NCBI RefSeq assembly: GCF_051014445.1
Contig: NW_027488368.1
Location: 28,122,001-28,186,000, forward strand
DNA length: 64,000 nucleotides
Reading direction: 5' to 3'
DNA from: Colletes latitarsis
Lineage: Eukaryota; Arthropoda; Insecta; Hymenoptera; Colletidae
The notes under the pieces were generated by a model. The model did no database searches. It was given only the letters and a program-made list of their open reading frames with translations, and was not told the DNA's origin. The position numbers and the translations under genes are program-made. Below, piece after piece: positions 21,916 to 33,149 of this stretch; the first letter of the stretch is position 1; each line of letters begins with the position of its first letter.

Positions 21916-22810
21916 TTTTTTTTTTTTTTTTTTTTTCTTGTCGGGAAAATCTTCGAAAGACTCCCTCCCACCACTTTGGGGAGAGGCGGGAGGGGTGTGT
22001 GGGATTCTCCGCGCCGTAGAATGACGGGCGCGGGACCTACCCACTAAAAACCCCACGGTGACCCTTCCGCACGATTTGGGAGGATACCGGGAATCGCTCG
22101 AAGCATTCATCCGGTATCCTCCCCGTGGCCGCGCTTTGCGCCCAACCCCGGGGGGGACAAACGGTCTCCCCGGTAGACACTCTGTCTCATAGCGGCAGGA
22201 TGGCATAGGGCCACTCCATCCCGCCGCCATCCGTCCCGGGGCCGCGTTTAGTGGCGGCTGCGACCCCCAACTCGCAACCGCCTACGACCCCGTTTCTACC
22301 CCTCGGCGGCCGGGAGCTCATGGCCGCTCTAGGCCACCGAGGGTGCCTCCCCGGGTCCCCCACCCGTGACCCACCCGGCCCGACCCTTCGCCGCCTGGCG
22401 GGAGGAGGATCCCCTCAGGACCCCCCTCCCAGCCAGGGTCATCCGCCGCGCAAAGGCGGCCGCCCGCGACGCCCTCGCGCCACCACACGAGTGCGAGCAT
22501 CAGCGCGCCGCTGAAGCTCGCGCTCCCTTCCCGCGGCCTCCTTCTGCAGAATTACGGTCTCGCAGAAGGAGGCCACGGCCCTTCACTTCCTCTCGCTGCC
22601 GAGCATGGCGCGCACCACACCCGGCAGCGAGACTTCCCGCCCTATGACGCCGACCAGGACACGGCGCTCCCCTTCCCACGCTGGGCATACCTGGAGGGTA
22701 TGATCAGCCGTGTCCTGCTCGGCGTCACAATGGCAGCAACGCGCCGTCGGCTCCTTCCCTATCCGGCACAGGTATCTTCCGAAGCTACCATGCCAGGAAA
22801 ATACCTGTGC
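21916..22810 (-). mobile_element. Family-1 copy I, short 5'-truncated insertion
   Basis: T run, 3' UTR, then the last 120 or so codons of ORF2; truncated at 22810. A perfect 15-bp target duplication, CTTCCTTACTAGCTT (21901-21915 and 22811-22825), places it in the satellite. Confidence 0.9.
22439..22810 (-). pseudogene. ORF2 C-terminal fragment of copy I
   Basis: It covers the C-terminal zinc finger region and the tail, to the stop at 22439-22441. A TAG-type disruption and indels relative to J lie near 22550. A fragment with no function of its own. Confidence 0.6.
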
Positions 22811-23433
22811 CTTCCTTACTAGCTTGCTGCTTGCTTAATAGCTTGCTGCTTGCTTACTAGCACACTGCTTGCTTACCAGCTCACTGCTTGCTTACGAGCT
22901 TGATGCTTGCTTAGTAGCCTACGCCGTCCTTACTAACTAACTGCCTCCTTACTAGCCAGCTTCTTCCATACTAGCAAAGTACTTTGATACTAACTTACTG
23001 CTTGCTTGCTAGCTCACTGCTACGTTACTAGCTTCTTGCTTGCTTACCAGGATACTGCTTGCTTACTAGCTTACTGCTTCCTTACTAACTTACTGCTTCC
23101 TTACTAGATTCCCGCCTGCTTACTATCTCAACGGTTGCTTACTAGCTAACTGGATGCTTAGAAGCATTCTGCTCCCTTACAAGGTCCCTGCTCGCATACT
23201 AGCTCACTGCTTGCCTACATGATACTGCTTTCTTACTAGCCTGCTGCTTGCTTACTCGCTTACTGCTTGCTTACTAGCTGACAGCTTTCTTACCAGCTTA
23301 CTGTTTGCTTACTGGCATAATGATTGCTTACTTGCTTACAGCTTGCTAACTATCATACTGCCTCCTTCCTAGCTTCCTCCTCGCCTTCTTGCTCACTGCT
23401 TACCTCCCAGATTGCTGCTAGCTTAACCGCGTG

Positions 23434-23435
<2 letters not shown>
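22811..23435 (+). repeat. 19-bp satellite array, block 4
   Basis: About 625 bases of degenerate units. The end (23423-23435, TTAACCGCGTGCT) diverges from the consensus and is the left target duplication of copy J. Confidence 0.85.
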
Positions 23436-23465
<30 letters not shown>

Positions 23466-23980
23466 TCGTGGGGAAAATCTTCGAAAGACTCCCTCACACC
23501 TCTTTGGGGAGAGGTGGGAGGGGTGTGTGGGATTCCCCGCGCCCGTACAACGACAGGCGCGGGACCTACCCACTAAAAACCCCACGGTGACCCTTCGGCA
23601 CGCTTTGGGAGGATACCGGGAATCGCTCGAAGCATTCTTCCGGTATCCTCCCCGTGCCCGCGCTTTCGCGCCCATCCCCCGGGGGGACAATCGGTCCCAC
23701 CAGTAGACACACTGCCTCATAGCGGCGGGACGGGGCCACTCCATCCCGCCGCTATCCGTCCCGGGGCCGCGTTTAGTGGCGGCTGCGAGCCCCATCTCGT
23801 AACCGCCCGCGACCCCGTTTCCACCCCTCGGCGGCCGGGCGTTCATGGCCGCACCAGACCGCCGAGGGTGCCTCCCCTTGCGTCGGACCGGTAGGGGGAA
23901 GCACTCCTACCCCCAACCGGTCCGACCCGGCGCCGCCTGGCGGGAGGAGGGTCCCCTCAGGACCCCCCTCCCAGCCTAGG

Positions 23981-26900
23981 TCATCCGCCACGCCGAGGCG
24001 GCCGCCCGCGACGCCTCGCGACCGGGCGACGACCTCGGGCCACCGCACGAGCGCGAGCTTCAGCACGCCGCTGAAGCTCGCGCTCCCTCCCCGCGGCCTC
24101 CTTCTGCAACATTACGTTCTCGCAGAAGGAGGCCACGGCCCTGCACTTCTCCTCGCTGCCGAGCATGGCGCGCACCACGCCCGGCAGCGAGACATCCCGC
24201 CCGACGACGCCGACCAGGACACGGCGCTCCCCCTCCCACGCGGGGCATACCTCCAGGGTATGATCCGCCGTGTCCTGCTCAGCGTCGCAGTGGCAGCAAC
24301 GCGCCGTCGGCTCCTTCCCTATCCGGCACAGGTATCTTCCGAAGCTGCCATGCCCGGAAAATACCTGTGCCATCCGGTAGGTGAGGCTGCCATGGCCTCT
24401 GTCCAGCCACTCTTTCAGGAGTGGCCGAACAGCCCCGACAGTCCGGTGCCCCGCGGTTGGCAGAGCCAGCCGCTCCTGCCACGCGAGCAACACGGACTGC
24501 CGGGCCTGGCGCTTCAAATCGCCCCAAGCAGGTTCCTGCCCGCCCGGGACCGCCCCCACCCCCGCGCGACGGTCGACGCGGTGCCGGTACATCACCGCGT
24601 GCGACCGCGCGAGCAGGTCCATGGGCGGCATCCCCGCTAGAACCGTCGCCGCCTCATGTGACATGGTCCGATACCCGCGGACGACCCTGAGCGCCATGCG
24701 CCTCTGCACCCGACGCAGCATAGTCATGCTGCGCCGGGAGGCAGCCAGGTCGTCCGCCCAGACGGGGGCCCCGTATAGGGCCACCGACTGGACCATTGCC
24801 ACATAGAGGCGACGAACTCGGCCCGCCGGGCCCCCCAGGTTGGGCAGGATCCGGCCCAGAGCCGCAACCATCCTTTCCAACCGGGGGACCAGGCAGCGGA
24901 AATGCTCCTCGAATCGCCAGTGGCTATCGAGGATCAGCCCTAGATACCTGATCTGGGGCTTCACCTCGATGTCAGCCCCACCCACCCGGATCAGAGGGGG
25001 TGGCGGATCCTGCCGAGATGAATGAAACGCAATCACCTCGGTCTTATGGACCGCCACCGTCATCCCCATCCCCCTGATCCGGTCGACGACGCGTTGCGAC
25101 CCCTCCTCCGCGCGACGCATGGCCCTCCCCCAGTGCGCCCCGACGGCCAGCACCAGTGTGTCATCCGCATAACACACCGTGCTGACGCCGTCGGGGAGGC
25201 CGGCCCGCAACACCGAGTCGTACGCGATGTTCCACAGGAGTGGCCCGAGGACCGACCCCTGCGGAACACCGCAGTACACCTCCCTCCGCATATCACCATC
25301 CCGGCCCGGATACTCGATCCACCTGCCGCGGAGATAATCCCCGACGACCGCCCTGAGACAAGGGGGGACTCGATGATATTCGAGTCCCCTCCTTATCTCT
25401 TCCCAGGGGAGGGTGTTAAAGGCATTGGCAATATCCAAGGATATTGCCAATGCCACCCCTCCCCGGGAGACGGCCGCCTCCGAGAGGGCCCTCACACGAC
25501 CTATCGCGTCGATAGTCGATCGGCCCCCCCGGAAACCGAACTGGCAGTCGGCCAGACCGGGATCACCCCGCGACAGGTGCTCGACGAGGCGAGCAGCAAT
25601 CACACGCTCGAAGAGCTTGCCCACCTCGTCGAGGAGACAAATGGGCCGGTATGCGGAGGGAGACTCCGCGGGCCGACCCTCCTTCCGGAGGAGGACCATC
25701 CTCGCCACCTTCCAACTGGGGGGGAATCGCCCGTCCCTCAGGCAGCGGTCGAACAACCGCCTGAGGTCGGCCCCAAGGACGCCCTGGGTCAAGACCCAAA
25801 CCCGGCCGGGCACACCATCCGGACCCGGGGCCGTGTTTCGAACCCCGAGCCGTCTGATGGCCGCTGCCAGCTCCTCCTGCGTGACCCCCAGCTCGGCCGT
25901 CCACTCCACTGGGACAGCCGCCGCCGCCGGAGGACGCGGTCCCCTCTCCCCAATTGGGAAGAGTGTATTGACCACGTCCTCCAGCAGCCGGGGGTCAAGA
26001 CCCTCGGTGACGGGGGGCGCCCACGGGCGGAGCTTATTCAGCACCACCTTATATGGGCGCCCCCATGGATCGTCATCAAGGGTCTGGAGGAGCTCCTTCC
26101 ATGCCTGGGTCTTGGCCCGTTTGATGGCGACCTGCAGAGCAACCCGCGCCACGCGGTATGCTCCATACAGGTCATCAGCTGCCCTCGCTCGCGCCACGCC
26201 GTCGCCTGTACGTTGACGACGGCGCGCGCGGGTGTACTGGCGTCGGGCGCGGACAGTCGCGACTCGCAACTCCGCGATCGCGTCCGACCACCAGTACACC
26301 GCCCGGCGAGGAGAAGCCCGCCCGACCCGAGGCATCGCCGCGTCGCAAATACCCGCGACCAATGCTCCGAGCCGGGCGACCTCCTCCTCTATGCTCGGCA
26401 ACTCGGCCGCTCCCTGCAGCCAAGTTGCAGCGAGGGCAGCTGCCATCAGGGCGTCCTTGTCCAGGCGCCGAAGCGCCCAGCGGCGTGGTGGGGTGCCACG
26501 CAGGCGGCCGTGTCGGGATGCACTCGCGGCGGCAGAGACCTCCATCCGGATGTACCGGTGATCGGAGAGTGTCTCTGCCCCCGCGACCACGTGCCAACCC
26601 GACACCATGCGCACGGCGTTGGGGGTCGCGAATCCAACATCCACGATGGACCCCCCATATCGCCGCACGCATGTGTGCTCCGACCCCCGGTTCAATACCC
26701 GGAGGTCGAGCCCCGCCGCCCAATCGCCCAGGATCCCGCCGCGAACGGAGGTCCTGGGGGATCCCCAAGCCACCGACTTGGCATTAAAATCCCCCAGGAC
26801 CAGCACCGGCCGGGCCGCGTAGCGCTGCACGCATGCCGCGACCTCGGCCAGGTACAGCTCGAACGCAGCGTGACCGCTACGGGGCGAAATGTAGCACCCC

Positions 26901-27163
26901 ACCACAGCGACTCCCCCCCAGTCCACGGCGACGAATCCCCGACCGCGCTCCAACAAGGAGAACGGTGGGGACCCGTTGCCCCCTCCCCATACCGTCGCCA
27001 CCAAGCCGTCCGCGTCGCCCACCCAATGAGGGTGATCAGGGACGCGGTACGGCTCGGCGGCGACCGCCAGGCCAACCCCCCACTCCGCGAGGACTTGGGA
27101 CATCAAGTCCTGTGCCGCGCGGCAGTGGTTGAGGTTGGCCTGGAGGAGGAGGCGGGGCGGCAT
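23981..27163 (-). CDS. ORF2 protein: APE-type endonuclease plus reverse transcriptase, intact (1060 aa)
   Basis: It nicks target DNA and reverse-transcribes the element RNA from the nick. Endonuclease, about residues 5-205: LQANLNHC, catalytic Glu in AEPYR (E37), GDFNAKS (124-130) and SDHRYI (200-205). The RT carries FRGGRSTIDAI, SLDIANAFNTLPW, GVPQGSVLGPLLWN and the catalytic YADDT near residue 665. A C-terminal finger CCHCDAEQDTADHTLEVC lies near 960-975. The length of 1060 fits the R1 clade, and no RNase H domain is seen. The start is chosen at the TAATG overlap with ORF1 (27161-27165). No stop or frameshift, so it could be functional; its ORF1 partner in cis is dead. Long open frames on the opposite strand are by-products of GC-rich codons. 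Confidence 0.93.
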   Translation of the reverse strand: MPPRLLLQANLNHCRAAQDLMSQVLAEWGVGLAVAAEPYRVPDHPHWVGDADGLVATVWGGGNGSPPFSLLERGRGFVAVDWGGVAVVGCYISPRSGHAAFELYLAEVAACVQRYAARPVLVLGDFNAKSVAWGSPRTSVRGGILGDWAAGLDLRVLNRGSEHTCVRRYGGSIVDVGFATPNAVRMVSGWHVVAGAETLSDHRYIRMEVSAAASASRHGRLRGTPPRRWALRRLDKDALMAAALAATWLQGAAELPSIEEEVARLGALVAGICDAAMPRVGRASPRRAVYWWSDAIAELRVATVRARRQYTRARRRQRTGDGVARARAADDLYGAYRVARVALQVAIKRAKTQAWKELLQTLDDDPWGRPYKVVLNKLRPWAPPVTEGLDPRLLEDVVNTLFPIGERGPRPPAAAAVPVEWTAELGVTQEELAAAIRRLGVRNTAPGPDGVPGRVWVLTQGVLGADLRRLFDRCLRDGRFPPSWKVARMVLLRKEGRPAESPSAYRPICLLDEVGKLFERVIAARLVEHLSRGDPGLADCQFGFRGGRSTIDAIGRVRALSEAAVSRGGVALAISLDIANAFNTLPWEEIRRGLEYHRVPPCLRAVVGDYLRGRWIEYPGRDGDMRREVYCGVPQGSVLGPLLWNIAYDSVLRAGLPDGVSTVCYADDTLVLAVGAHWGRAMRRAEEGSQRVVDRIRGMGMTVAVHKTEVIAFHSSRQDPPPPLIRVGGADIEVKPQIRYLGLILDSHWRFEEHFRCLVPRLERMVAALGRILPNLGGPAGRVRRLYVAMVQSVALYGAPVWADDLAASRRSMTMLRRVQRRMALRVVRGYRTMSHEAATVLAGMPPMDLLARSHAVMYRHRVDRRAGVGAVPGGQEPAWGDLKRQARQSVLLAWQERLALPTAGHRTVGAVRPLLKEWLDRGHGSLTYRMAQVFSGHGSFGRYLCRIGKEPTARCCHCDAEQDTADHTLEVCPAWEGERRVLVGVVGRDVSLPGVVRAMLGSEEKCRAVASFCENVMLQKEAAGRERELQRRAEARARAVARGRRPVARRRGRPPRRGG

Positions 27164-28973
27164 TAATTAATGGCCGCGCCAGCCTCCTCCCGGCCGTCCG
27201 TCCCCGTAGCACCGTCCACCTCCATGGAGGACGATGCCACCGCCCTCGGCACCGGAGCCGGTGCAGCCCGCCTCTTCCTCTCCTTCCGGGAGGGGGGCGG
27301 GAGCACTTCTTGCTCCCCACCCTGTGATCGGCTGGCCTCCCCATGTCCGCACACAGCGGGCAGTGGGGGGCCGCCGAGCACTGGCTCGCACGGTGCTCTT
27401 TGGCACCGCAGCGGTAACACTGACCGCTGCGGTCCACCGGCGAGGTGCACCACTGCCTCACGTGCCCCAATTCGAGGCAGCGGTGACACTGGAGCGGGCG
27501 CGGCGCGAGGATTTCCACTCGCGCCGAAACCCACCCCACCAACACCCTCCCGGATTCCGCCACCTTACGGGCGGCGGAGAGGGGGCACCGGGCCCACACC
27601 GACCCGAGGCCGGAGGGCGACCGGCGGATCTCTCCGATCCGCAGGTCCTCCACAGGACAGTCCCCCGCCCTCGCAAGGGCACGGGACACATCCTGTGCGC
27701 TGACCGAGTCGTCCAGCCCACAAACGCGCATCTCCGTGCGCTTCGTGGGCCGGGCGACCCGGACACCTCGCTCGCCCAGCTGCTCCCGGAGCCTCTGGGC
27801 GAGACGATCCGCCTTCGCGCCGCCTTCTGCACCGGGGATCTCCAGCAAGAGACCCCCGGTCACGGCCCTCTTCGCCCTCACGGAGGCGATGCCCAGCTCT
27901 TCCAGGGAGATATTCTCCCTGGCGAGCCGCATCGCCTCCGCGAGGGTCAGGTCGCCCCCCTGTGCAACGGTCAGCGTCACCGCTGCCGTTTTTGGGGGAC
28001 GACCTGGTCGTGCCTTCCCGACCTTCGCGGCCTTTACCTTGGCCGCCGGCGGCGGAGGCGGAGGCCGCGGTTGCGAGGCCTTCCTCGCCGCCCGCTTCGC
28101 CTTCCGCCCCACCACCTCACTCCACGCCACCCCCCCTTGGGAGGGTGCTGTGGAGGACGCGACCACCGCGACCACGGGTACACCACCCCCCTTGGGGGTC
28201 GCGACCCGGGGCCCTGGTGCCGCAACGCTGGGCGGAGCCTTCACTCCGCCCTTCTTTGCCTTCCCCGACTGTACCGGAACAGGTCGGGGAGGCACCGCCT
28301 TCCTGCTGACCGCTCTTCCGGCGAGGAGCTCCTCCCGGAAGGCGGCCAGCTTGCCATCAATCATGTCCCCAATCCTCCTCAGAAGATCGTCTTCTGAGGA
28401 GGACGGGGACTTCTATACGGGCGGAGTGCGGGTGGAGGGGCCCGCGGTGCCCCGCACCACTGCCGCCGCACTCCGCTTATTTACCTCCGCCGAGGGACGC
28501 GGCGGTGGAGGAGGAGGGAGGATGGGAGGGAGGGCCGCGCTGTTCCACAGCGCCTCTGCCCTCCTCCTCCCCTGTCGCTCCTCCTCCGACAGGAGCTGCA
28601 GACGAGCGTTCCGCCCTCTGAGCTCCCGCGCCGCCTCCCTCATTTCCTCCGCCGCGGCCTTCAGGGCCTCCGCGCCACCGCTTTATATCTCCTCGGTCAC
28701 CTCGTCCCTGAGGCAACTCAGCCTCACCGACGGGCTCATCGCCCCGCCCACCTCGACGACGGCCTGCCCCGCCCTCTTCCTCTTAGAGCCTATGAGGCTC
28801 CTGGTGGAGGAGAAGGACGAGACTGACGCAGTCTCGTCGTCCTCCTCCACCTTCCACGAAGCCGGGCCAGGCGCTGGAGGCGGCGCGAGCGCCGTCACTC
28901 CAGTCCCAACACCGCCTTCGTCCTCCCCCTCTGACTTACCCCGTCCCATCCCCGTTTTAATATTGAACTCCAT
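27163..28973 (-). pseudogene. ORF1 (Gag-like) of copy J, three lesions
   Basis: It starts MEFNIKTGMGRGKSEGEDEG. A deletion of about 24 codons after EVTEEI creates a TAA (near 28683-28688). A TAG at 28413-28415 replaces a Lys codon before KSPSSSEDD. An indel in the G-run near 27290-27300 shifts the frame after the last knuckle. The CCHC knuckles CHRCLELGHVRQWC and CYRCGAKEHRASQC and a third Cys/His cluster are intact in the remaining frame. The stop TAA is 27163-27165. Confidence 0.85.
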
Positions 28974-29358
28974 AATATTCCCACGAGCAGGTCGGAAGAA
29001 AAGGTCCGCCCGGGCAGAGCCGCCTTACCCGGGTAAGCCTATATACTCCGGGGGTTCGGCAGGTTCCCCGGAGGTGGTCGCTTGGGATTGGGCCTTCTCC
29101 CCCAACCATGCATCCCATCGCCGCGCACCATAGCTTAGGATTGGAGGGCGATTTTATAGAGTCGCCATACTCGTGGCCCAGGCGGTTAAGCTAAGACCCC
29201 CGTTCCTCCTGCCGTCACGTACCATTCACAAAACCAATAGGGAATTGTGAATGGGTCGTTGTGACGACCAACAGGAGGCTTACGGTGTGTGTATGACTCG
29301 GGTACCCCGGGTTCGTTAAGCCCGTACTGCAGCTGAAAGGCTGGCAGCCCCTGAGGGA
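28974..29358 (-). promoter_or_regulatory. 5' UTR/internal promoter region of copy J with conserved stem-loop
   Basis: It contains an inverted repeat: CGTCAC (29213-29218) with GTGACG (29261-29266), and inside it CCATTCACAA (29222-29231) with TTGTGAATGG (29245-29254). The same structure is in copies F, L and K. Full-length non-LTR elements carry their promoter here; no core motif is identified. Confidence 0.6.
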
Positions 29359-32080
29359 TTAACCGCGTGCTGCTTGCTTGCTAGCCTGCTGCTTGCTTTC
29401 GGACTTACTGGTTGCTTACTAGCACACAGCTTGATTACTAACTTATTGGTTGCTTACTAGCATGCTGCTTCCTTACTAGCTTCCTGCGAGCTTACTAGCT
29501 TACTGCTCGCTTACCAGCATACTGATTTTTTAGTAACTTACTGCTTTACCACTTGCTTAAAGCTTGCTTACTAGCTTACTGCTTCCTTACTAGCTTACAG
29601 CTAGCTTACGCTCATACTGGCTGCTTACTAGCTTACTGCTTGCTTACTACCTTACTGCTTGCTTACTAGCTTACCACTTGCATACAACCTTACTGCTTGC
29701 TTACATGCTACCTGCTTTCTTACTACCGTGCTGCTTGCTTTCAATCTTACTGCATGCTTACAAACGTGCTGCTTGCTTTTAGCTTACTGCTTGCTTACTA
29801 GCATGCTGCTTCCTTACTAGCTTCCCCCTCGATTACTAGCTAACTGCTTGCACACTACGTTACAGCTTGCTTACTAGCTAATTGCTTTCTTACTAGCTCA
29901 CTGCTTGTTTACTAGCTTATAGCTAGCTAACTCTCTTACTGCTTGCTTAGTAGTCTGCTGCTTGCTTTCTAGCTTAGAGCTTCCTAACTAGCAAGCTGCG
30001 TGCTTTCTAGCTTACTGCTTGCTTACTAGCTTACTGCTTGCTTACTAGCTCACAGCTTGTTTACTAGCTTACTGCTTGCTTACTAGCTTACAGCTTGCTT
30101 ACTATCAAACTGTTTCCTTACTAGATTCCTCCTTGCTTATTAGCTCACTGCTTCCTTACTAGCTTCCTGCTTGCTTGCTAGCTTACAGGTTACATACTAT
30201 CAATAGGCTTCCTTACTAGCTTCCTCCTCGCATCCTTGCTCACTGCTTGTTTACTAGCTTACTGCTTGCTTACTAGCTTACTGCTTACATACTAGCATAC
30301 TGCTTTCCTACTAGCCTCCTGCTTGATTACTAGCTCACAGCTTGTTTACTAGCTCACTGCTTGTTTACTAGCTTATAGCTAGCTAACTCTCTTACTGCTT
30401 GCTTAGTAGTCTGCTGCTTGCTTTCTAGCTTACTGCTTGCTTACTAGCTTACTGCTTGCTTACTAGCTTACTGCTTGCTTACTAGCTCACAGCTTGTTTA
30501 CTAGCTCACTGCTAGCTTACTGGCTTACTGCTCTCTGAGTAGCCTGCAGCTTACAAGCTTACAGCTTGCTTACTACATTCCTGCTTTCTTCCTAACTTAC
30601 TGCATTCATACTAACATACTGATACCTTACTAGCCGAATGCTTCCTTACTATCTTACCGGTTGCTTACTACCTTACTGCTTGTTTACTAGCTCACTGCTC
30701 TCGTACTGGATTACTGTTTGCTTACTAGCTTGCAGCTTGCTTACTAGCACACTGCTTGCTTACTAGCTTACAGTTTGCACACTAGCTTACTACTTTCATA
30801 GTAGTTTACTGCTTGCTTACTACCTAAGTGCATCCTTACTACATTCCTGCTTTCTTCCTAACCTACTACTTCCTTACTAGCCAGCTGCTGTCTTACCAGC
30901 TTACTGCTTGCTTTCTAGCTTACTGCTTGCTTACTAGCTTACTGCTTACATACTAGCATACTGCTTTCCTACTAGCCTCCTGCTTGATTACTAGCTATCT
31001 GCTTCCTGTCTAGATTACTGCTTGCTTACAAGAATACTGCTTGCTTATTAGCTTACTGCTAGCTTACTCGCTCCCTGCTTGCTTGCCAGCTTACTGGTTG
31101 CTTACTAGCATACTGCATGCATGCTAGCATAATGCTTCGTTACTAGCTTCCTCCTCGCTTAATAGCTCAGGCTTGCTTACTAGGTTAGTACTAGCTTACG
31201 CGCTTTCTGCGTGCTTACTAGCTTACTGCTTGTTACTAGCTTATGCTTGCTTACTACCTAACTGCTTCCTTACCGGCTTGCTGCTTCCTTCGTAGCTTAC
31301 TGCTTGGTTACTAGCACGCTGTATTCGTACTAGCCTGCTGCATTCTGACCAGCTTACTGTTTGCTTACTAGCTTAATGCTTGCTTACTAGCATACAGCTT
31401 GCTTACTATCAAAGTGCGTCTTTACTGGCTTCCTCCTCGCTTAGTAGCTCACTGCATGCTTACTGCCTTACTGGTTGCTTTCTATCTTACTCCTTGCTTA
31501 CTAGCACGCTGCTTTCTTACTAGCTAATTGCTTCCTTACTAGCCTGTATCTTGCTTACAAGCTAACAGCTTCTTTACCAGCTTACCGCTTTCTTACTAGA
31601 TTACAGGTTGCTTACTAGCTTATAGCTTGCTTACTATCAAACTACTTCCCTACTAGCTTCCTCCGCGCTTACTAGCTCACTGCACTCTTACTAGCTTAGT
31701 CCATGCTTACTAGCTTGCTGCTTGCACAATAGCCCACTGACTTCTTACAAGCTACCTGCTTTCTTAATAACCTGCTGCTTGTTTACTATCTTACAGGTTG
31801 CTTACTAGCTTACTGCGTGCTTACTAGCTTACTGCTTGCTTACTAGCATACTGCTTTGTTACTAGCTTACTGCTTGCTCACTCGATAACAGCTTCCTTAC
31901 TAGATTACTGCTTTGTTGATGACATACTGTTTTGTTACTATCTTATTGCCTGCCTGCTAGCTTACTGCTTGCTTTCTAGCTTACTGGTTGCTTACTTGCT
32001 TAGTGCTTTGTTTCTAACATACCGCTTCCTTACTTGCTCCCTGCTCGCTTACTAGCTCACTTCTTGCTTACTAGCATACT
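29359..32080 (+). repeat. 19-bp satellite array, block 5 (longest)
   Basis: About 2.7 kb of 19-base units with frequent TTACTAGC and ACTGCTTG cores; several sub-blocks with higher-order similarity, for example runs near 30040-30110 and 30430-30510. No genes. Confidence 0.85.
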
Positions 32081-32542
32081 TGTACAGACGAAAAGTGGCG
32101 CGCACGAGGAACAGGGACGCGAAGAATGGCGGAGCAATTCACACAGTCACAAATTTATTATAAGATTGCACAACGTTCACACTGTGGCAAGCGTAACTGG
32201 GACGCGGTGGGCACGTGTCCGATAACAGTTGCAAGGGCAACTCCCTAGGAGAATGCGCAAGGGCGACGAAGGCCCGTTCTCGATATCACGTACAATCGGA
32301 TCGACAGCTTGGATCGATGTGCCGTTACAGGATCGCGCACGACAAACCGCTAATGTTTCAAATCTCGTCCATAGATCGGTGGCGGTCGCGCCAACCGTCG
32401 GCACAAAGGACACGCTCTCACAACACTCATTCTCTCTCTCTTTCACGCAATCCACACCGCTCGCACCTTAATCTAAACACGAAGACGGTACAATAAACGT
32501 ATTTCTACATCTTATCCTAATTCTTATACCTTATTCTAAACA
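32081..32542 (+). mobile_element. Solo LTR (462 bp), 5-bp target duplication
   Basis: Begins TGTACAGACG and ends TTCTAAACA. It is flanked by ATACT (32076-32080 and 32543-32547). AATAAA near 32492 supports plus orientation. The internal region was lost by LTR-LTR recombination. A 5-bp duplication fits BEL/Pao or Copia better than Gypsy. It sits inside the satellite. Confidence 0.85.
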
Positions 32543-33149
32543 ATACTACTTGCTTACTAGCTAACTGCTTGCTTACTATCTGGCTGCTTGCTTTCGAGCT
32601 TACTGCTGGCTTACTAACTTACTTCTTGCTTACTTGCCCACTACTTCCTTACTACCTTACTGCTTGCTTATTAGCACACAGCTTTCTTACCAGAGAACTG
32701 CTATCTGACTTGACTGCTGCTTCCTTACAAGCTTACTGCTTGCTTATTAGCGTAATGCTTCCTTAGTACCTTACTGCTTGCATGCTACCTAAATGCTTTC
32801 TTACTACATTCATGCTTTCTTCCTAACTAACTGTTTTCTTAGTAGCCAGCTGCTTGCATAATAGCCTGCTGCTTGCTTACTGACTAACTGCTTTCTTATT
32901 AGCCTGCTGCTCGCTTACTGGCATACTGCTTCCTTACTATTTCCTGCTCGCTTACTAGATCACTGCTCGCTTAGTATCTTACTACTTGCATAGTAGCTTA
33001 CTACATCCTTACTAGCTACCTGCTTTCTTACCAGCTTACTGCTTGCTTACATGCTTACTGCTTGCTTACTATCTTACTGCTTTCTTACAAGCTTACTGCT
33101 TGCTTACTAGACTGCTACATGCTTTCTAGCTTGCCGCTTGCTTACTAGC
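32543..33149 (+). repeat. 19-bp satellite array, block 6
   Basis: About 600 bases of degenerate units between two solo LTRs. CTAGC at 33145-33149 is the left target duplication of the next LTR. Confidence 0.85.

Larger units (their letters stand above)
23436..29358 (-). mobile_element. Family-1 copy J, full length (about 5.9 kb)
   Basis: T run (to 23464), 3' UTR (23465-23980), intact ORF2, damaged ORF1 and a 385-base 5' UTR ending TCCCTCAGGGGCTGCC on the minus strand. A perfect 13-bp target duplication, TTAACCGCGTGCT, is at 23423-23435 and 29359-29371. The 5' end agrees with copies L and K, which defines the family's full length. It is the best reference copy in the window. Confidence 0.95.

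Noticed and set aside
25022..27166. 714-codon open frame antisense to the ORF2 of copy J (and shorter ones antisense to A, C, L, K)
   Set aside because: It tracks GC-rich codon positions of ORF2, has no domain pattern (His/Pro/Arg-rich), and is broken differently in each copy. A shadow, not a gene.
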